From CAVXNB01 sp963763085 (GTDB taxonomy: Bacteria > Actinomycetota > Acidimicrobiia > Acidimicrobiales > Bog-793), in NCBI GenBank assembly GCA_963763085.1, contig CAVXNB010000003.1, positions 248,001 through 312,000 of the forward strand: DNA of 64,000 bases, given 5' to 3'. Below, in pieces: positions 45,801-56,023 of this stretch. The translations under genes were made by a program, and so were the position numbers. A model generated the notes under the pieces. That model saw only the letters and a list, made by a program, of their open reading frames with translations. It was not told the origin of the DNA and did no database searches. Position 1 is the stretch's first letter, and the number at the start of each line of letters is the position of its first letter.

Positions 45801-46438
45801 CACCGGCCCGTGACGACGAGCGCATGCCGTCCCGTGTCCTTCCGGACCCGCCATGAGAACCAGCCCGGGTCGCACCCGGTGCAGCAGTCGAGCTCGGTCG
45901 CGACCGCTACGTCGGCTTCGGCGAGCGCCGTGCGCACGCCGGCGCGGAGGTCGAGCGCAGGCCGGCCGGCCGCGGTGACCGCGCGCACCGAGGAGCCGAA
46001 TCGCCGCTCCACTCGCTCGAGATCGGCCTCGCCGAACTCGTAGCACTCGGGCCCGATGCATGCTCCGACGACGGCGACGACGTCGGTGGCGCCGGCGGCG
46101 CGCATCGCGGTGACCGCGCTCCCGAGCACGCCGGCCAGCAGGCCGCGCCAGCCCGCGTGGGCGGCGCCGAGAACGCCCTCGGGACTCGCCAGTCCGACGA
46201 GGGCGCAGTCGGCGGCGAAGACCGCGATCGGCGCCCCGGGCGCTGTGGTCACGAGTGCGTCACCCTCACGGCCCTGACAGGCCTCGCTCGGACCGAGCGT
46301 CACGACGTGGTCGCCGTGTACCTGGTTCAGCCAACGCCAGGGCCCCGGCACGACCGCCCGGCGCCGGGCGTCGAGCGCCTCGCCGGCAGCGTCCGAGCGC
46401 GGTCCGAGATCTCCGTCCGAGACTCTGCTCACCACCAC
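45800..46438 (-). CDS. pgeF: PgeF/YfiH family (laccase-domain) protein
   Basis: About 212 residues with RWLNQVHGDHVVTLG, VFAADCALVGLAS and LGAAHAGWRGLLAGVLGSAV, giving the two His and one Cys that bind metal. It also has CIGPECYEFGE. The family has been described as a peptidoglycan editing factor and as a purine nucleoside phosphorylase. The start is unclear; a GTG run near 46432-46438 is the best choice after the ftsZ stop. Confidence 0.85.
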   Translation of the reverse strand: MVVSRVSDGDLGPRSDAAGEALDARRRAVVPGPWRWLNQVHGDHVVTLGPSEACQGREGDALVTTAPGAPIAVFAADCALVGLASPEGVLGAAHAGWRGLLAGVLGSAVTAMRAAGATDVVAVVGACIGPECYEFGEADLERVERRFGSSVRAVTAAGRPALDLRAGVRTALAEADVAVATELDCCTGCDPGWFSWRVRKDTGRHALVVTGR

Positions 46439-46469
46439 GACCGCGGGTGTCCCCGCGACCGCGAGCCGC

Positions 46470-47654
46470 CTAGCGGAGGAAGGACGGGACGTCGAAGTCG
46501 TCGTCGAGGTCGAGATCGTCGTCTCCGCCGACGTCGAACACATCGCGTCCGCTCTGAGGCGTCTGACGCGGGACGGCGCCGGTGATGTCGCGCCCGCCGG
46601 CATCAGCCGGCTCGGGACGCGACGCTTGTTGCGGGGAAGGCGACGAGGAGGCCGTCGCCGGGCGCGGCGTCCGTGTCGACGGCTTCTGGGACTCCTCGAC
46701 CGCGTCGAACCGATCGAAACCGGCCGCGATCACCGTCACCCTCACCGTGTCCCCGAGCGCGTCGTCGATGACACTGCCGAAGATGATGTTGGCGTCGGGG
46801 TGAGCGACGTCGTGGATGATCGCAGCCGCGTCGTTCACCTCGAACAGCGTCAGCTCACTACCGCCGGCGATGTTGAGCAGGATGCCCCGGGCACCTTCGA
46901 TCGAGGCCTCGAGCAGCGGGCTCGTGATGGCGTGGCGGGCGGCGTTGACGGCCCGACCCTCGCCTGAGCCGGTGCCGATCCCCATGATCGCGGAGCCGGC
47001 GTTGCTCATGACCATCTTCACGTCGGCGAAGTCGGTGTTGATGAGACCGGGGACGTTGATGAGATCGGTGATGCCCTGCACGCCGTGGAGCAGGACTTCG
47101 TCTGCCATCGAGAATGCCTCGACCACCGAGGTGTGCTCGTTCGAGATCGAGAGCAAGCGCTCGTTCGGGATCACGATGAGCGTGTCGACCTTCTCCCGCA
47201 GGCGCTGGATCCCCTGGTCGGCCTGATTCGACCGCCGGCGACCCTCGAACGCGAACGGCCGCGTCACGACCCCGATCGTGAGCGCGCCGAGACCCTTGGC
47301 GCTCTCCGCGATCACCGGTGCTGCGCCCGTACCCGTGCCGCCGCCCTTGCCCGCCGTGATGAAGACCATGTCGGCGCCCTTCAGCACCTCCTCGATCTCC
47401 TCGAGATGCTCCTCGGCCGCCAGCCGGCCCACCTCGGGGTCGCTCCCGGCGCCGAGCCCACGGGTCAACGTGCGACCGATGTCGAGCTTGATGTCCGCTT
47501 CGCTCATCAGGAGAGCCTGCGCGTCCGTGTTCACCGCCACGAACTCGACGCCCTGCAAACCCGCGTCGATCATCCGGTTGACGGCGTTGACGCCGGCGCC
47601 ACCGACGCCGACTACTTTGATCACGGCGATGAAGCTCTGCCCTGGGGTACTCAT
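46470..47654 (-). CDS. ftsZ: Cell-division protein FtsZ
   Basis: 394 residues. The tubulin signature GGGTGTG is at 104-110, with VVGVGGAGVNAVNRM at the start and NTDAQALL following. The T7 loop and a C-terminal acidic linker are present, ending DDLDLDDDFDVPSFLR, the conserved tail that binds SepF. ATG 47654 has GGAGAGGATGGAG upstream. The 198-bp gap to ftsQ probably holds its own promoter. Confidence 0.96.
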   Translation of the reverse strand: MSTPGQSFIAVIKVVGVGGAGVNAVNRMIDAGLQGVEFVAVNTDAQALLMSEADIKLDIGRTLTRGLGAGSDPEVGRLAAEEHLEEIEEVLKGADMVFITAGKGGGTGTGAAPVIAESAKGLGALTIGVVTRPFAFEGRRRSNQADQGIQRLREKVDTLIVIPNERLLSISNEHTSVVEAFSMADEVLLHGVQGITDLINVPGLINTDFADVKMVMSNAGSAIMGIGTGSGEGRAVNAARHAITSPLLEASIEGARGILLNIAGGSELTLFEVNDAAAIIHDVAHPDANIIFGSVIDDALGDTVRVTVIAAGFDRFDAVEESQKPSTRTPRPATASSSPSPQQASRPEPADAGGRDITGAVPRQTPQSGRDVFDVGGDDDLDLDDDFDVPSFLR

Positions 47655-47852
47655 GCGCGCTCCATCCTCTCCTGAATATCTGCGCGGCGAACCTGTTTGG
47701 ACGCCGAGCGGGTTCAAGCGGTCACGACCAGTATGCCTTTCCCCGCCGGCCAGCAGCGCCATCGGCCCGCGGTCGTGCCGCTGACCGTTGGGTACGACGC
47801 CGCCCCGGCGATCTCGGCCACCCCTCCGGCACCGATCCCGTCGCTGGCAATT
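47655..47852 (-). other. ftsQ-ftsZ intergenic region
   Basis: The only long gap inside the otherwise overlapping division cluster. A GCATACT box about 60 bases before the ftsZ start may be a -10 element, but the -35 is not clear. It probably gives ftsZ separate control. Confidence 0.4.
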
Positions 47853-48638
47853 TCAGCCATCACCCTTTCCGTGAACGATAGAGGCGCTGGCCAGGGGGGT
47901 CAAGACCGGAGCGGCGGGGACGCGCAGGTCGACCGCGACGATGCCGGTCAGCGGGACGCGCCGCAGCACGGTCGCGAGCGACACGAATTTCTCCGCCAGC
48001 GCCTCCTCGTTGCCCACGATGGCCGTGACACCGTCGCTCATCTCGAGTTCGACCCCGTCGGCGGAGCCCACGATCTCGACCACCTTCGGCAGGAGCGACA
48101 CCGGCAGCGCAGCTGCTGTCGCCAGCAGCGGTTGCGCCGAGACGCCGACCGAGCTGCCCGGCGGACCCACGACCGCCGGCAGGTCGACGAGCGGCAAGGC
48201 TCGGGGCCGCGAAGCCTGGTCGCTCAGCACGCGGCCGGTCGCGTCGAGCAGGGCGAAGGTTCCGGCCGGCAGGCGGCAAGTGGCGACGGGCACGCGCTCC
48301 ACGACGGCGACGGCGACGGTCGAGGGCCACTCGACGTTCACGAAAGCCGCCGCCACCCAGGGCAACCGGTCCAGCCTGCGCGCCATCGTCGTGGTGTCGA
48401 CGTCGATGAGCGGCGGCTCTCGGTTCAGGCCCGTCGTGACGAGAATCTGTCGCCTGTCGGTATGCACCGCCCCGGCGATGACGACGGTCCGGGCGCCGAA
48501 CAACGACGTGTGCAGGATCGCCAGCACCCCCGCGGCCAGTCCGCCGGCCACGACCATGCCGAGCAGGATCCCGAGACGGCGGTGACCCCGCTGGCGCTGC
48601 ACCCGGACGCGCCGCTCATGAATCCTCGGATCGGTCAT
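47853..48638 (-). CDS. ftsQ: FtsQ division protein
   Basis: 261 residues. A short basic cytoplasmic part and one helix (LGILLGMVVAGGLAAGVLAI) precede a POTRA domain (ARTVVIAGAVHTDRRQILVT) and the FtsQ beta domain. It links early and late divisome proteins outside the membrane. ATG 48638 overlaps the murB stop by 4 bp and has GGAGGAG-like bases upstream. Confidence 0.9.
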   Translation of the reverse strand: MTDPRIHERRVRVQRQRGHRRLGILLGMVVAGGLAAGVLAILHTSLFGARTVVIAGAVHTDRRQILVTTGLNREPPLIDVDTTTMARRLDRLPWVAAAFVNVEWPSTVAVAVVERVPVATCRLPAGTFALLDATGRVLSDQASRPRALPLVDLPAVVGPPGSSVGVSAQPLLATAAALPVSLLPKVVEIVGSADGVELEMSDGVTAIVGNEEALAEKFVSLATVLRRVPLTGIVAVDLRVPAAPVLTPLASASIVHGKGDG

Positions 48639-49582
48639 GGCTCCTCCTGGAATCCGACGAGCTGCAGCTCGGTTCGCAGTTCGACCCCGAGCCGGGCAAG
48701 GACGACGGCGCGCACCTCGTCGATGACGCGTCTCACGTCGTCGGCCGAGCCGTCGGGGTCGGCTTGGATGAAATTGGCGTGTTTCTCGGAGACGGCGGCG
48801 GAACCGATGCGAAGTCCCTTCAGCCCGGCTGCCTCGACCAGACGCCCGGCTGCGTCGTCGGGCGGGTTCGTGAACACCGACCCGGCGTTCTGGCCGCCCG
48901 GCTGGTGCTCCCTCCGCCAGCGCACGATGTCGCGGATGCGGTCGGCCGACGCGGCCGCGTCGCCCGGCTCCAACCGGTACGTGGCCTCGATCACGACGTC
49001 GCCGGCACGGACCGACGAGTGGCGGTAGGAAAGATCGAGCTCCGTCGCCGTCACGACCCGCTCGCCGGCTCCCTCGAGGCTGACGATCCGGCAAGCGACG
49101 AGCCGGTCCGACGTCTCGGCCCCGTGCCCACCGGCGTTCATCCGGACCGCCCCCCCGACAGAGCCTGGTATCCCGACCGCCCACTCCAAGCCGGTGAGGC
49201 CGGCCGCGGCGCTCTGGCGTGCGAGCACCGGGTAGGCCGCGGCGCCGCCGGCGCGCACGAGGTCGCCGTCGATTTCGATCCGGACGAAGCCGTCGGATAG
49301 CCGTATGCACAGGCCGGCGAACCCGGCGTCGGCGACGAGGAGGTTCGAACCCTTCCCGAGCACGAGGACGGGGATTCCCGTCGAGGCCGCCACGGTGGCC
49401 AGCCGCTCCAGTTCACCGGCCGTGGCGGGTTCGGAGAACAGGGCTGCCCGGCCGCCCACGCGGTAGGTGGTGAGCGCGCCGATCGGGACGTCGCGTTCGG
49501 CCAGAACGCCGATGAGCCCGGCCGCCTGCTCGACGGCGGCGCGGCTTTCGGCCCTGCTCGCCGGCCGGCAGGTGGCGCTCAT
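48635..49582 (-). CDS. murB: UDP-N-acetylenolpyruvoylglucosamine reductase
   Basis: 315 residues with FAD-binding blocks LTTYRVGGRAALFSEP, VLGKGSNLLVADAGF and GIPGSVGGAVRMNAG, and the C-terminal AGSVFTNPPDDAAGRLVEAA segment carrying the catalytic Ser. It reduces the enolpyruvyl group to make UDP-MurNAc. Overlaps of 4 bp on both sides tie it to murC and ftsQ. Confidence 0.95.
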   Translation of the reverse strand: MSATCRPASRAESRAAVEQAAGLIGVLAERDVPIGALTTYRVGGRAALFSEPATAGELERLATVAASTGIPVLVLGKGSNLLVADAGFAGLCIRLSDGFVRIEIDGDLVRAGGAAAYPVLARQSAAAGLTGLEWAVGIPGSVGGAVRMNAGGHGAETSDRLVACRIVSLEGAGERVVTATELDLSYRHSSVRAGDVVIEATYRLEPGDAAASADRIRDIVRWRREHQPGGQNAGSVFTNPPDDAAGRLVEAAGLKGLRIGSAAVSEKHANFIQADPDGSADDVRRVIDEVRAVVLARLGVELRTELQLVGFQEEP

Positions 49583-50973
49583 GGCAGGGCCTCCCCGCCC
49601 AGCTCGGCGGCGAGATTCGTGAGATCGCCGGCAGCGAGCGTGAGGCAGATGTCGCCTGGCTGCAGGACGGATCGGAGGTAGGCGACCAGGTCCTCCCGGC
49701 TGGCCCGGTAGACGGCGCGGGTCTCGGGGTGCGCACGCACGACGGCGTCCAGCACCAGCCTGCCCGACACCCCGGGTCGTGGCGCCTCGCCGGCCGCGTA
49801 GACCCAGGTGATCACGACTATGTCGGCCCCCTCGAAGGCGTCTGCGAAGTCCGCTGCCAGCGTCGCCACCCGGGAGTAGCGATGCGGCTGGAATACGGCG
49901 ACGACCCGGCCGAACCCGCCGCCTCGTGCGGCCGCGACCGCGGCGCGCACCTCGCCCGGAAGATGCGCGTAGTCGTCGACGAACGTGACGCCGCCGATCT
50001 CTCCTCGAAACTCGTAACGCCGTGAGACTCCGGCGAAGCGCGCCAGCGCCCGCCGGGCGTGATCCGGGCCGACGCCGAGCCGAACCGCGGCCAGGACCGC
50101 GGCGGCGGCGTTGCGGGCATTGTGGACACCGGGCACGGGCAGCGCGAACACGCCGATGCTCTCGCCGGAATGGAGCAACTCGAAACGAAGGTCGTTTCTC
50201 CCAGACTCCACCCCCACTATGCGCATCGTGGCACCCTCGGCACACCCGTAGGTCAGGGCCGACGCCGGTGCCAGGGACCGGGCGACCGGGTCGTCCGCGC
50301 ACACAATCGTCGAGCCGCAGCTCCGGAAGAAGACGCTGAAGGCCGCTTCCAAGGCTTCGAACGAGCCGTAGTACTCCAGATGGTCGGACTCCACGCTGGT
50401 GACGATCCCGAGCTCCGGCGCCAGCTGCAGGAAGGTGCCGTCGCTCTCGTCCGCTTCGACGATGAGCCATTCGCCGTCGTCCCAGGCCGCGTTCGTGCCG
50501 ATCTCGTTGACGTCGCCCCCGATGATGAAGCTCGGCCGCAAGCCGGCTTCGACCAGCACGAGGGCGAGCATCGACGAGGTCGTCGTCTTCCCGTGCGTGC
50601 CGGCGACGGCGATCGTCCGGCGCAACGCCACGATCGCGGCCAGGATCGCGGCGCGCGACAGGACCGGGATGTTCAGCCGGTGTGCTTCCGCAACCTCGAC
50701 GTTGTCCTCCGACACCGCAGTCGAGATCGTCACGGCGTCGACGCCGGCCACGTTCTCAGGCCGGTGGCCGATCTCGACCGGTACGCCGGCGGTGCGCAGG
50801 CGCTCCAACGACCGCGACGGCTTGATGTCGCTGCCCGTCGTCTGATGGCCCATCGCAGCGAGCACGGCCGCGATCGCGCTCATGCCCGCCCCGCCGGCCC
50901 CCACGACGTGCAAGCGCCTCGCGCTGCTGAGATCGATCGCCGGACCCGTCGCCGGCGGCGCCGACTCGGTCAC
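49579..50973 (-). CDS. murC: UDP-N-acetylmuramate--L-alanine ligase
   Basis: 464 residues. The Mur-ligase features are VVGAGGAGMSAIAAVLAAMG at the start, the ATP loop VAGTHGKTTTSSMLALV and FVDDYAHLPGEVRAAV later. It adds the first amino acid to UDP-MurNAc. GTG 50973 overlaps murG by 4 bp. Confidence 0.95.
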   Translation of the reverse strand: MTESAPPATGPAIDLSSARRLHVVGAGGAGMSAIAAVLAAMGHQTTGSDIKPSRSLERLRTAGVPVEIGHRPENVAGVDAVTISTAVSEDNVEVAEAHRLNIPVLSRAAILAAIVALRRTIAVAGTHGKTTTSSMLALVLVEAGLRPSFIIGGDVNEIGTNAAWDDGEWLIVEADESDGTFLQLAPELGIVTSVESDHLEYYGSFEALEAAFSVFFRSCGSTIVCADDPVARSLAPASALTYGCAEGATMRIVGVESGRNDLRFELLHSGESIGVFALPVPGVHNARNAAAAVLAAVRLGVGPDHARRALARFAGVSRRYEFRGEIGGVTFVDDYAHLPGEVRAAVAAARGGGFGRVVAVFQPHRYSRVATLAADFADAFEGADIVVITWVYAAGEAPRPGVSGRLVLDAVVRAHPETRAVYRASREDLVAYLRSVLQPGDICLTLAAGDLTNLAAELGGEALP

Positions 50974-52136
50974 GCCGGCGCCTCTGCCACGGTCTCGACC
51001 AGCTCCGCCACGCGGTCGGCGGCGTCCCGATGACCGACCGAAGCGGCGGAAGCGGCCATGGACTCGAGGCCGGCCGGGTCGGCGAGCAGGGACTCGACGA
51101 GCTCCTCGAGCCGCTCGGGCGTGCAGTCGCGGTCGGCGAGCAGGACCGCAGCCCCGACCCGGCTCAACGCCTCGGCGTTCCGGGTCTGGTGGTCGTTCGG
51201 AGCATCGGGCAGCGGTACGAGCACGCTCGGTGTCCCGATGGCGGCCAGCTCTGCCACCGTCGAAGCGCCGGCCCGGCAGACAACCAGGTCACTGGCCGCA
51301 AGCAGCGCCGGCATCTGCTTCTCGTAGCCGACGAGACGGTAGTCGAGGCCCCCCTCGGGAGCATGCTGCGGGCCGAGCCCGAGCTCGGCGGCCTCCCGTT
51401 CGAGGCCGGCGATGTTCCGCTCGCCGGCGACGTGGTAGATCGTCACGTCGCCCCGGGACGCCCACGACTTGGCGAGGCCAAGGGCCGCCTCGTTGAGGCG
51501 ACGGGCGCCGAGCGAGCCGCCCGCCACCGCCAGCAGCAGCCGCCCGGATGCGACATCGAGAGCGGCGCGGGCGGCGAGTCGCCCAGTCGCCGTGCGATCG
51601 GCGCTCAGCACCGCGCTGCGCACCGGCGCACCGGTGACGACCTGGTTCGGAAGAGAGCCCCCCGAGTACGCGACCGCGCAGGTGCGGGCGTAGCGCGCCA
51701 CCAGCCGATTCGAAGCGCCCGGCACGGCGTCGTAGCTCACCACGACGAGCGGGACGCGCAACAGGATCGCCGCGGCGGCGCCCGGCAGGCCGGCGTAACC
51801 GCCAAGGGTGACGACGACGCGCGGCCGGCGCCGGATCATGAGCGCCGACGCCAGGACGCCGGCGACTGCCAGCCCGCAGGCGGCACCGAGATTGTCGAGC
51901 GTGAGGCGCCGCTGGATGCCCCTGCCCGGCAATAAGGTCACCTCGAATCCGGCTTCGGGGACCAGCCGGCCTTCCATGCCTCTCCGCGAACCCAAGAAAC
52001 GAACCGTCGTCGCCTCATGCCCGCGGGCCACCAGCGCCTCCGCGATCGCAAGAGCCGGCTGGACGTGCCCGGCGGTCCCTCCCCCGGTGACGAGCGCGAA
52101 CGTAGGAGGCCCGTCGTGGCGGGGCCGGATCCTCAC
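50970..52136 (-). CDS. murG: MurG glycosyltransferase (lipid II synthesis)
   Basis: 388 residues with the GT28 fold: LVTGGGTAGHVQPALAIAEA at the N-terminus and VVCRAGASTVAELAAIGTPS for UDP-GlcNAc binding. It converts lipid I to lipid II at the membrane. GTG 52136 is chosen because it lies 11 bp after the ftsW stop and starts just before the conserved core. Confidence 0.94.
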   Translation of the reverse strand: MRIRPRHDGPPTFALVTGGGTAGHVQPALAIAEALVARGHEATTVRFLGSRRGMEGRLVPEAGFEVTLLPGRGIQRRLTLDNLGAACGLAVAGVLASALMIRRRPRVVVTLGGYAGLPGAAAAILLRVPLVVVSYDAVPGASNRLVARYARTCAVAYSGGSLPNQVVTGAPVRSAVLSADRTATGRLAARAALDVASGRLLLAVAGGSLGARRLNEAALGLAKSWASRGDVTIYHVAGERNIAGLEREAAELGLGPQHAPEGGLDYRLVGYEKQMPALLAASDLVVCRAGASTVAELAAIGTPSVLVPLPDAPNDHQTRNAEALSRVGAAVLLADRDCTPERLEELVESLLADPAGLESMAASAASVGHRDAADRVAELVETVAEAPA

Positions 52137-52146
52137 GCCACCATCC

Positions 52147-53519
52147 TTACGCAGGCCCGGCCCTCGACCGACGCGATGACGCCAGCCCGCTCCCGGCCGG
52201 GTGCGCCGCCCGCGCCGGGTCCGTGACGGCCGGTTCCGGGGCCGTGACGGCCGGGGCCGTGACGGCCGGGACCGCGTCCAATCGACGCGGCACTGCGGGA
52301 CCCTGGCGGCGGGCGATCCCGAACAGCAGCCCGACACCGAGGAGGACGACGCCGAGTGAGGAGCCGCCATAGGAGATGAACGGAAGCGGGATGCCAGTCA
52401 CGGGCAGCGCGTCTACGACTCCGCCGATGTTGATCACAGCCTGCGCCAGCACCCAGCACGTCACCCCCACGGCCACGAAACGTGCGAACGGGTCCCGCTC
52501 ACGCGCCGCGACGCGGAGTCCGGCCCAGCCGAAGGCACCGAAACCACCGAGCACGGCGAGCGCTCCGACCAGGCCGAGATTGCCGGCGATGACCGCGAAC
52601 ACGAAGTCGGTGTGGGCGTTCGGAAGGAAGCCCCAGGGAGTGACGGACCCGCCGACGCCGCTCCCCGTCACGCCACCGAGCCCGAGTGTGGCGAGAGACT
52701 GGACCACCTGGTAGCCGGTCGTGGAGGCGTGGGCGAACGGATTGACGAACGACAGCAGCCGGTCCCGTCGATAGGTGGCCGAGAGCGCCAGCGCCGCGCT
52801 GGCGGCGCAGACGACGAAGGCCGAGCCCGCCAGGATGGGAAGCCGGACGCCGGCTGCGAACAGCATCGAGAAGGTGATGCAACCGAGCACGATGGCCGTC
52901 CCGAGGTCCGGCTGTTTCACTATCAGCACCGCCGCCACCGCCATCAGCGACAGCAGGGGGCGGACGACGGCGTTCCACTGGTCCGGCCGCTTGGCACGGC
53001 GAGCGAGCAGGTCGGCGGCGAAGATCACCATCGCCAGCTTCATCAGCTCCGACGGCTGGATCTGGATCGGACCGAAGCCGATCCAGCGGCTCGAGCCGCC
53101 GGCATCGTGGCCGACGCCGGGCACGAACACGACGACCAAAAGGACGAGCGCCGCGAACGGGAGCAAGAAGCGGAACCTCCGCACCGCGCTCACCGGCAGC
53201 CGGCTCGCGACCAGTGCGCCCGTGACTCCGATCGCCATGTAGAGGCACTGGCGGACGACGTAGGACCAGGGGGAGCCACCCGACAGGATCGAGCCGGGAG
53301 CCGACGCCGACAGCACGATCGGGAGGCCGAGGAGGCACAAGCCCGCGACCGATGCGAGGATGACTTTGCTCTCCAGGCTGAGATGCACCGCACGGCGCTT
53401 TGGCCGGGCTCCTCCCTTGACGAGCCGCATGGGCCCAGGCGCTCCGGGCGCGGGTGCCCTCCGCTTGGAAGCACTGACGAACTCGGGCTCAGCGGCGGCG
53501 CCGGCCTGTGACGCTCGGC

Positions 53520-53523
<4 letters not shown>
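52147..53523 (-). CDS. ftsW: FtsW lipid II polymerase (SEDS family)
   Basis: 458 residues with ten or so helices. SEDS signatures include GIPLPFISYGGSSLGVVLLG near the C-terminus and SSRWIGFGPIQIQPSELMKL in the middle. The N-terminal ~50 residues are basic and variable, and the C-terminal tail is Ala/Pro-rich. It polymerises glycan at the septum with FtsI. ATG 53523 overlaps mraY by 4 bp. Confidence 0.94.
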
Positions 53524-54550
<1,027 letters not shown>

Positions 54551-54554
<4 letters not shown>

Positions 54555-56023
54555 GTGTTCGCTCCGCCGTCCTTCAAGCGGGCCAGCTCCTCGAGAACGA
54601 CCCTGCGATCCTCGAACTCGATCGCCCGGTCACCGATCTGCTGAATCGACTCGTGCCCCTTGCCCGCGACGATTACGACGTCGCCTGAACAAGCCATCTC
54701 GAGTGCGGTCGCGATCGCGGCCCGCCGGTCCGCTTCGGTCACGAGCTGGGCGGAACCGTCGCACCCCGCCGTTACCTCGTCGATGATCGCGAGTGGGTCC
54801 TCGCTGCGCGGGTTGTCGGAGGTGAGCACCGCGACGTCTGCAAGCCGTGTTGCGATCGACCCCATCAAAGGGCGCTTTGCGCGGTCGCGGTCTCCACCGC
54901 AGCCGAAGACCACGATGATCTTGCCACCTTCTGGCTCGGCACCGGCGCGGGCGGCGCGCAAGATCTCCGCCAGCGCGTCGGGCGTGTGAGCGTAGTCAAC
55001 CGCGATCATGACACCGAGGTGGTTGGGCACGACCTCTAGACGGCCGGCCGGCCCTTCGGCGACCGAGAGCCCGGCGGCGATGGTTGCTCCAGGCACGCCG
55101 AGCACGCGGGCGGCGGCGGCTGCGGCGAGCGCGTTCCGGACATTGATCTCGCCACCGGGGCGGACGCGCACCGGCGACCCGTCGAGACGGAAACGGCTCT
55201 CTTCGAGCCCGACCTCGAGCTGCTCGGCATCCGAGAGCGAAAAAGCCCTCGTGGGGATCTCTGCGCTCTCGAGCAGCCGGCTGCCGAACGGGTCGTCCGC
55301 GTTGACGACGCCCCGGTTGGAGTGCTCGGGCGTGAAGAGCTGCGCCTTGACGGCGAAGTAGTCCTCCATGCTGCCGTGGTAGTCGAGGTGATCCTGACTC
55401 AGGTTCGTGAAGACGGCTACGTCGTGCTGGTAGCCGTCGACCCGGTGCTGGGCGAGCGCGTGCGACGTGACTTCGAGGGCTACGGCGGCCTTCAGCGAGT
55501 CCCTGGCTCCGGCGAGGGCACGTTGCAGGTCCGGTGCCTCCGGTGTGGTCCGTGGCCCGCCGAGTGTTCCGATCACCGTGGTGGGCCAGCCATGCTCCTC
55601 GAACACCGAGCGGAGAAAGAACGTCGTCGTCGTCTTGCCGTTCGTGCCGGTCACCCCGACGGTGCGCAGCGACGAGGCTGGGTCGCCCCAGAGGGCACAG
55701 GCGGCGAGCGCCATCGCCGTGCGCCCGCCGGCTTTGCCAACGACCAACTGGACGCCCCCGCCGGCCTCGTCTCCGAGATCACGCTCGCACACGAACGCGA
55801 CTGCCCCGGCGCGCCTGGCCGCGGAGGCGAAGACCGCCCCGTCCACATGGTCTCCCGGCAGACAACAATGCAGGGCTCCGGGGTTCACGTCCCGATGGTC
55901 GTAGGTGACCGACGAGACGACGATGCCGGTCGTGTCGCCGATCACCATGCCGGGCCTCAGCCGCCTCACGAGCTCGTCGAGAGGGATCTTCGGGCCCGGA
56001 CGGCCGGCAGCAGGAGCGCTCAC
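54551..56023 (-). CDS. murE: UDP-MurNAc-tripeptide synthetase
   Basis: 490 residues with the ATP loop VGVTGTNGKTTTTFFL, the carbamylated-Lys region and the DNPRSEDP motif that selects meso-diaminopimelate. The wall is therefore predicted to be DAP-type. It overlaps ftsI and mraY by 4 bp. Confidence 0.95.
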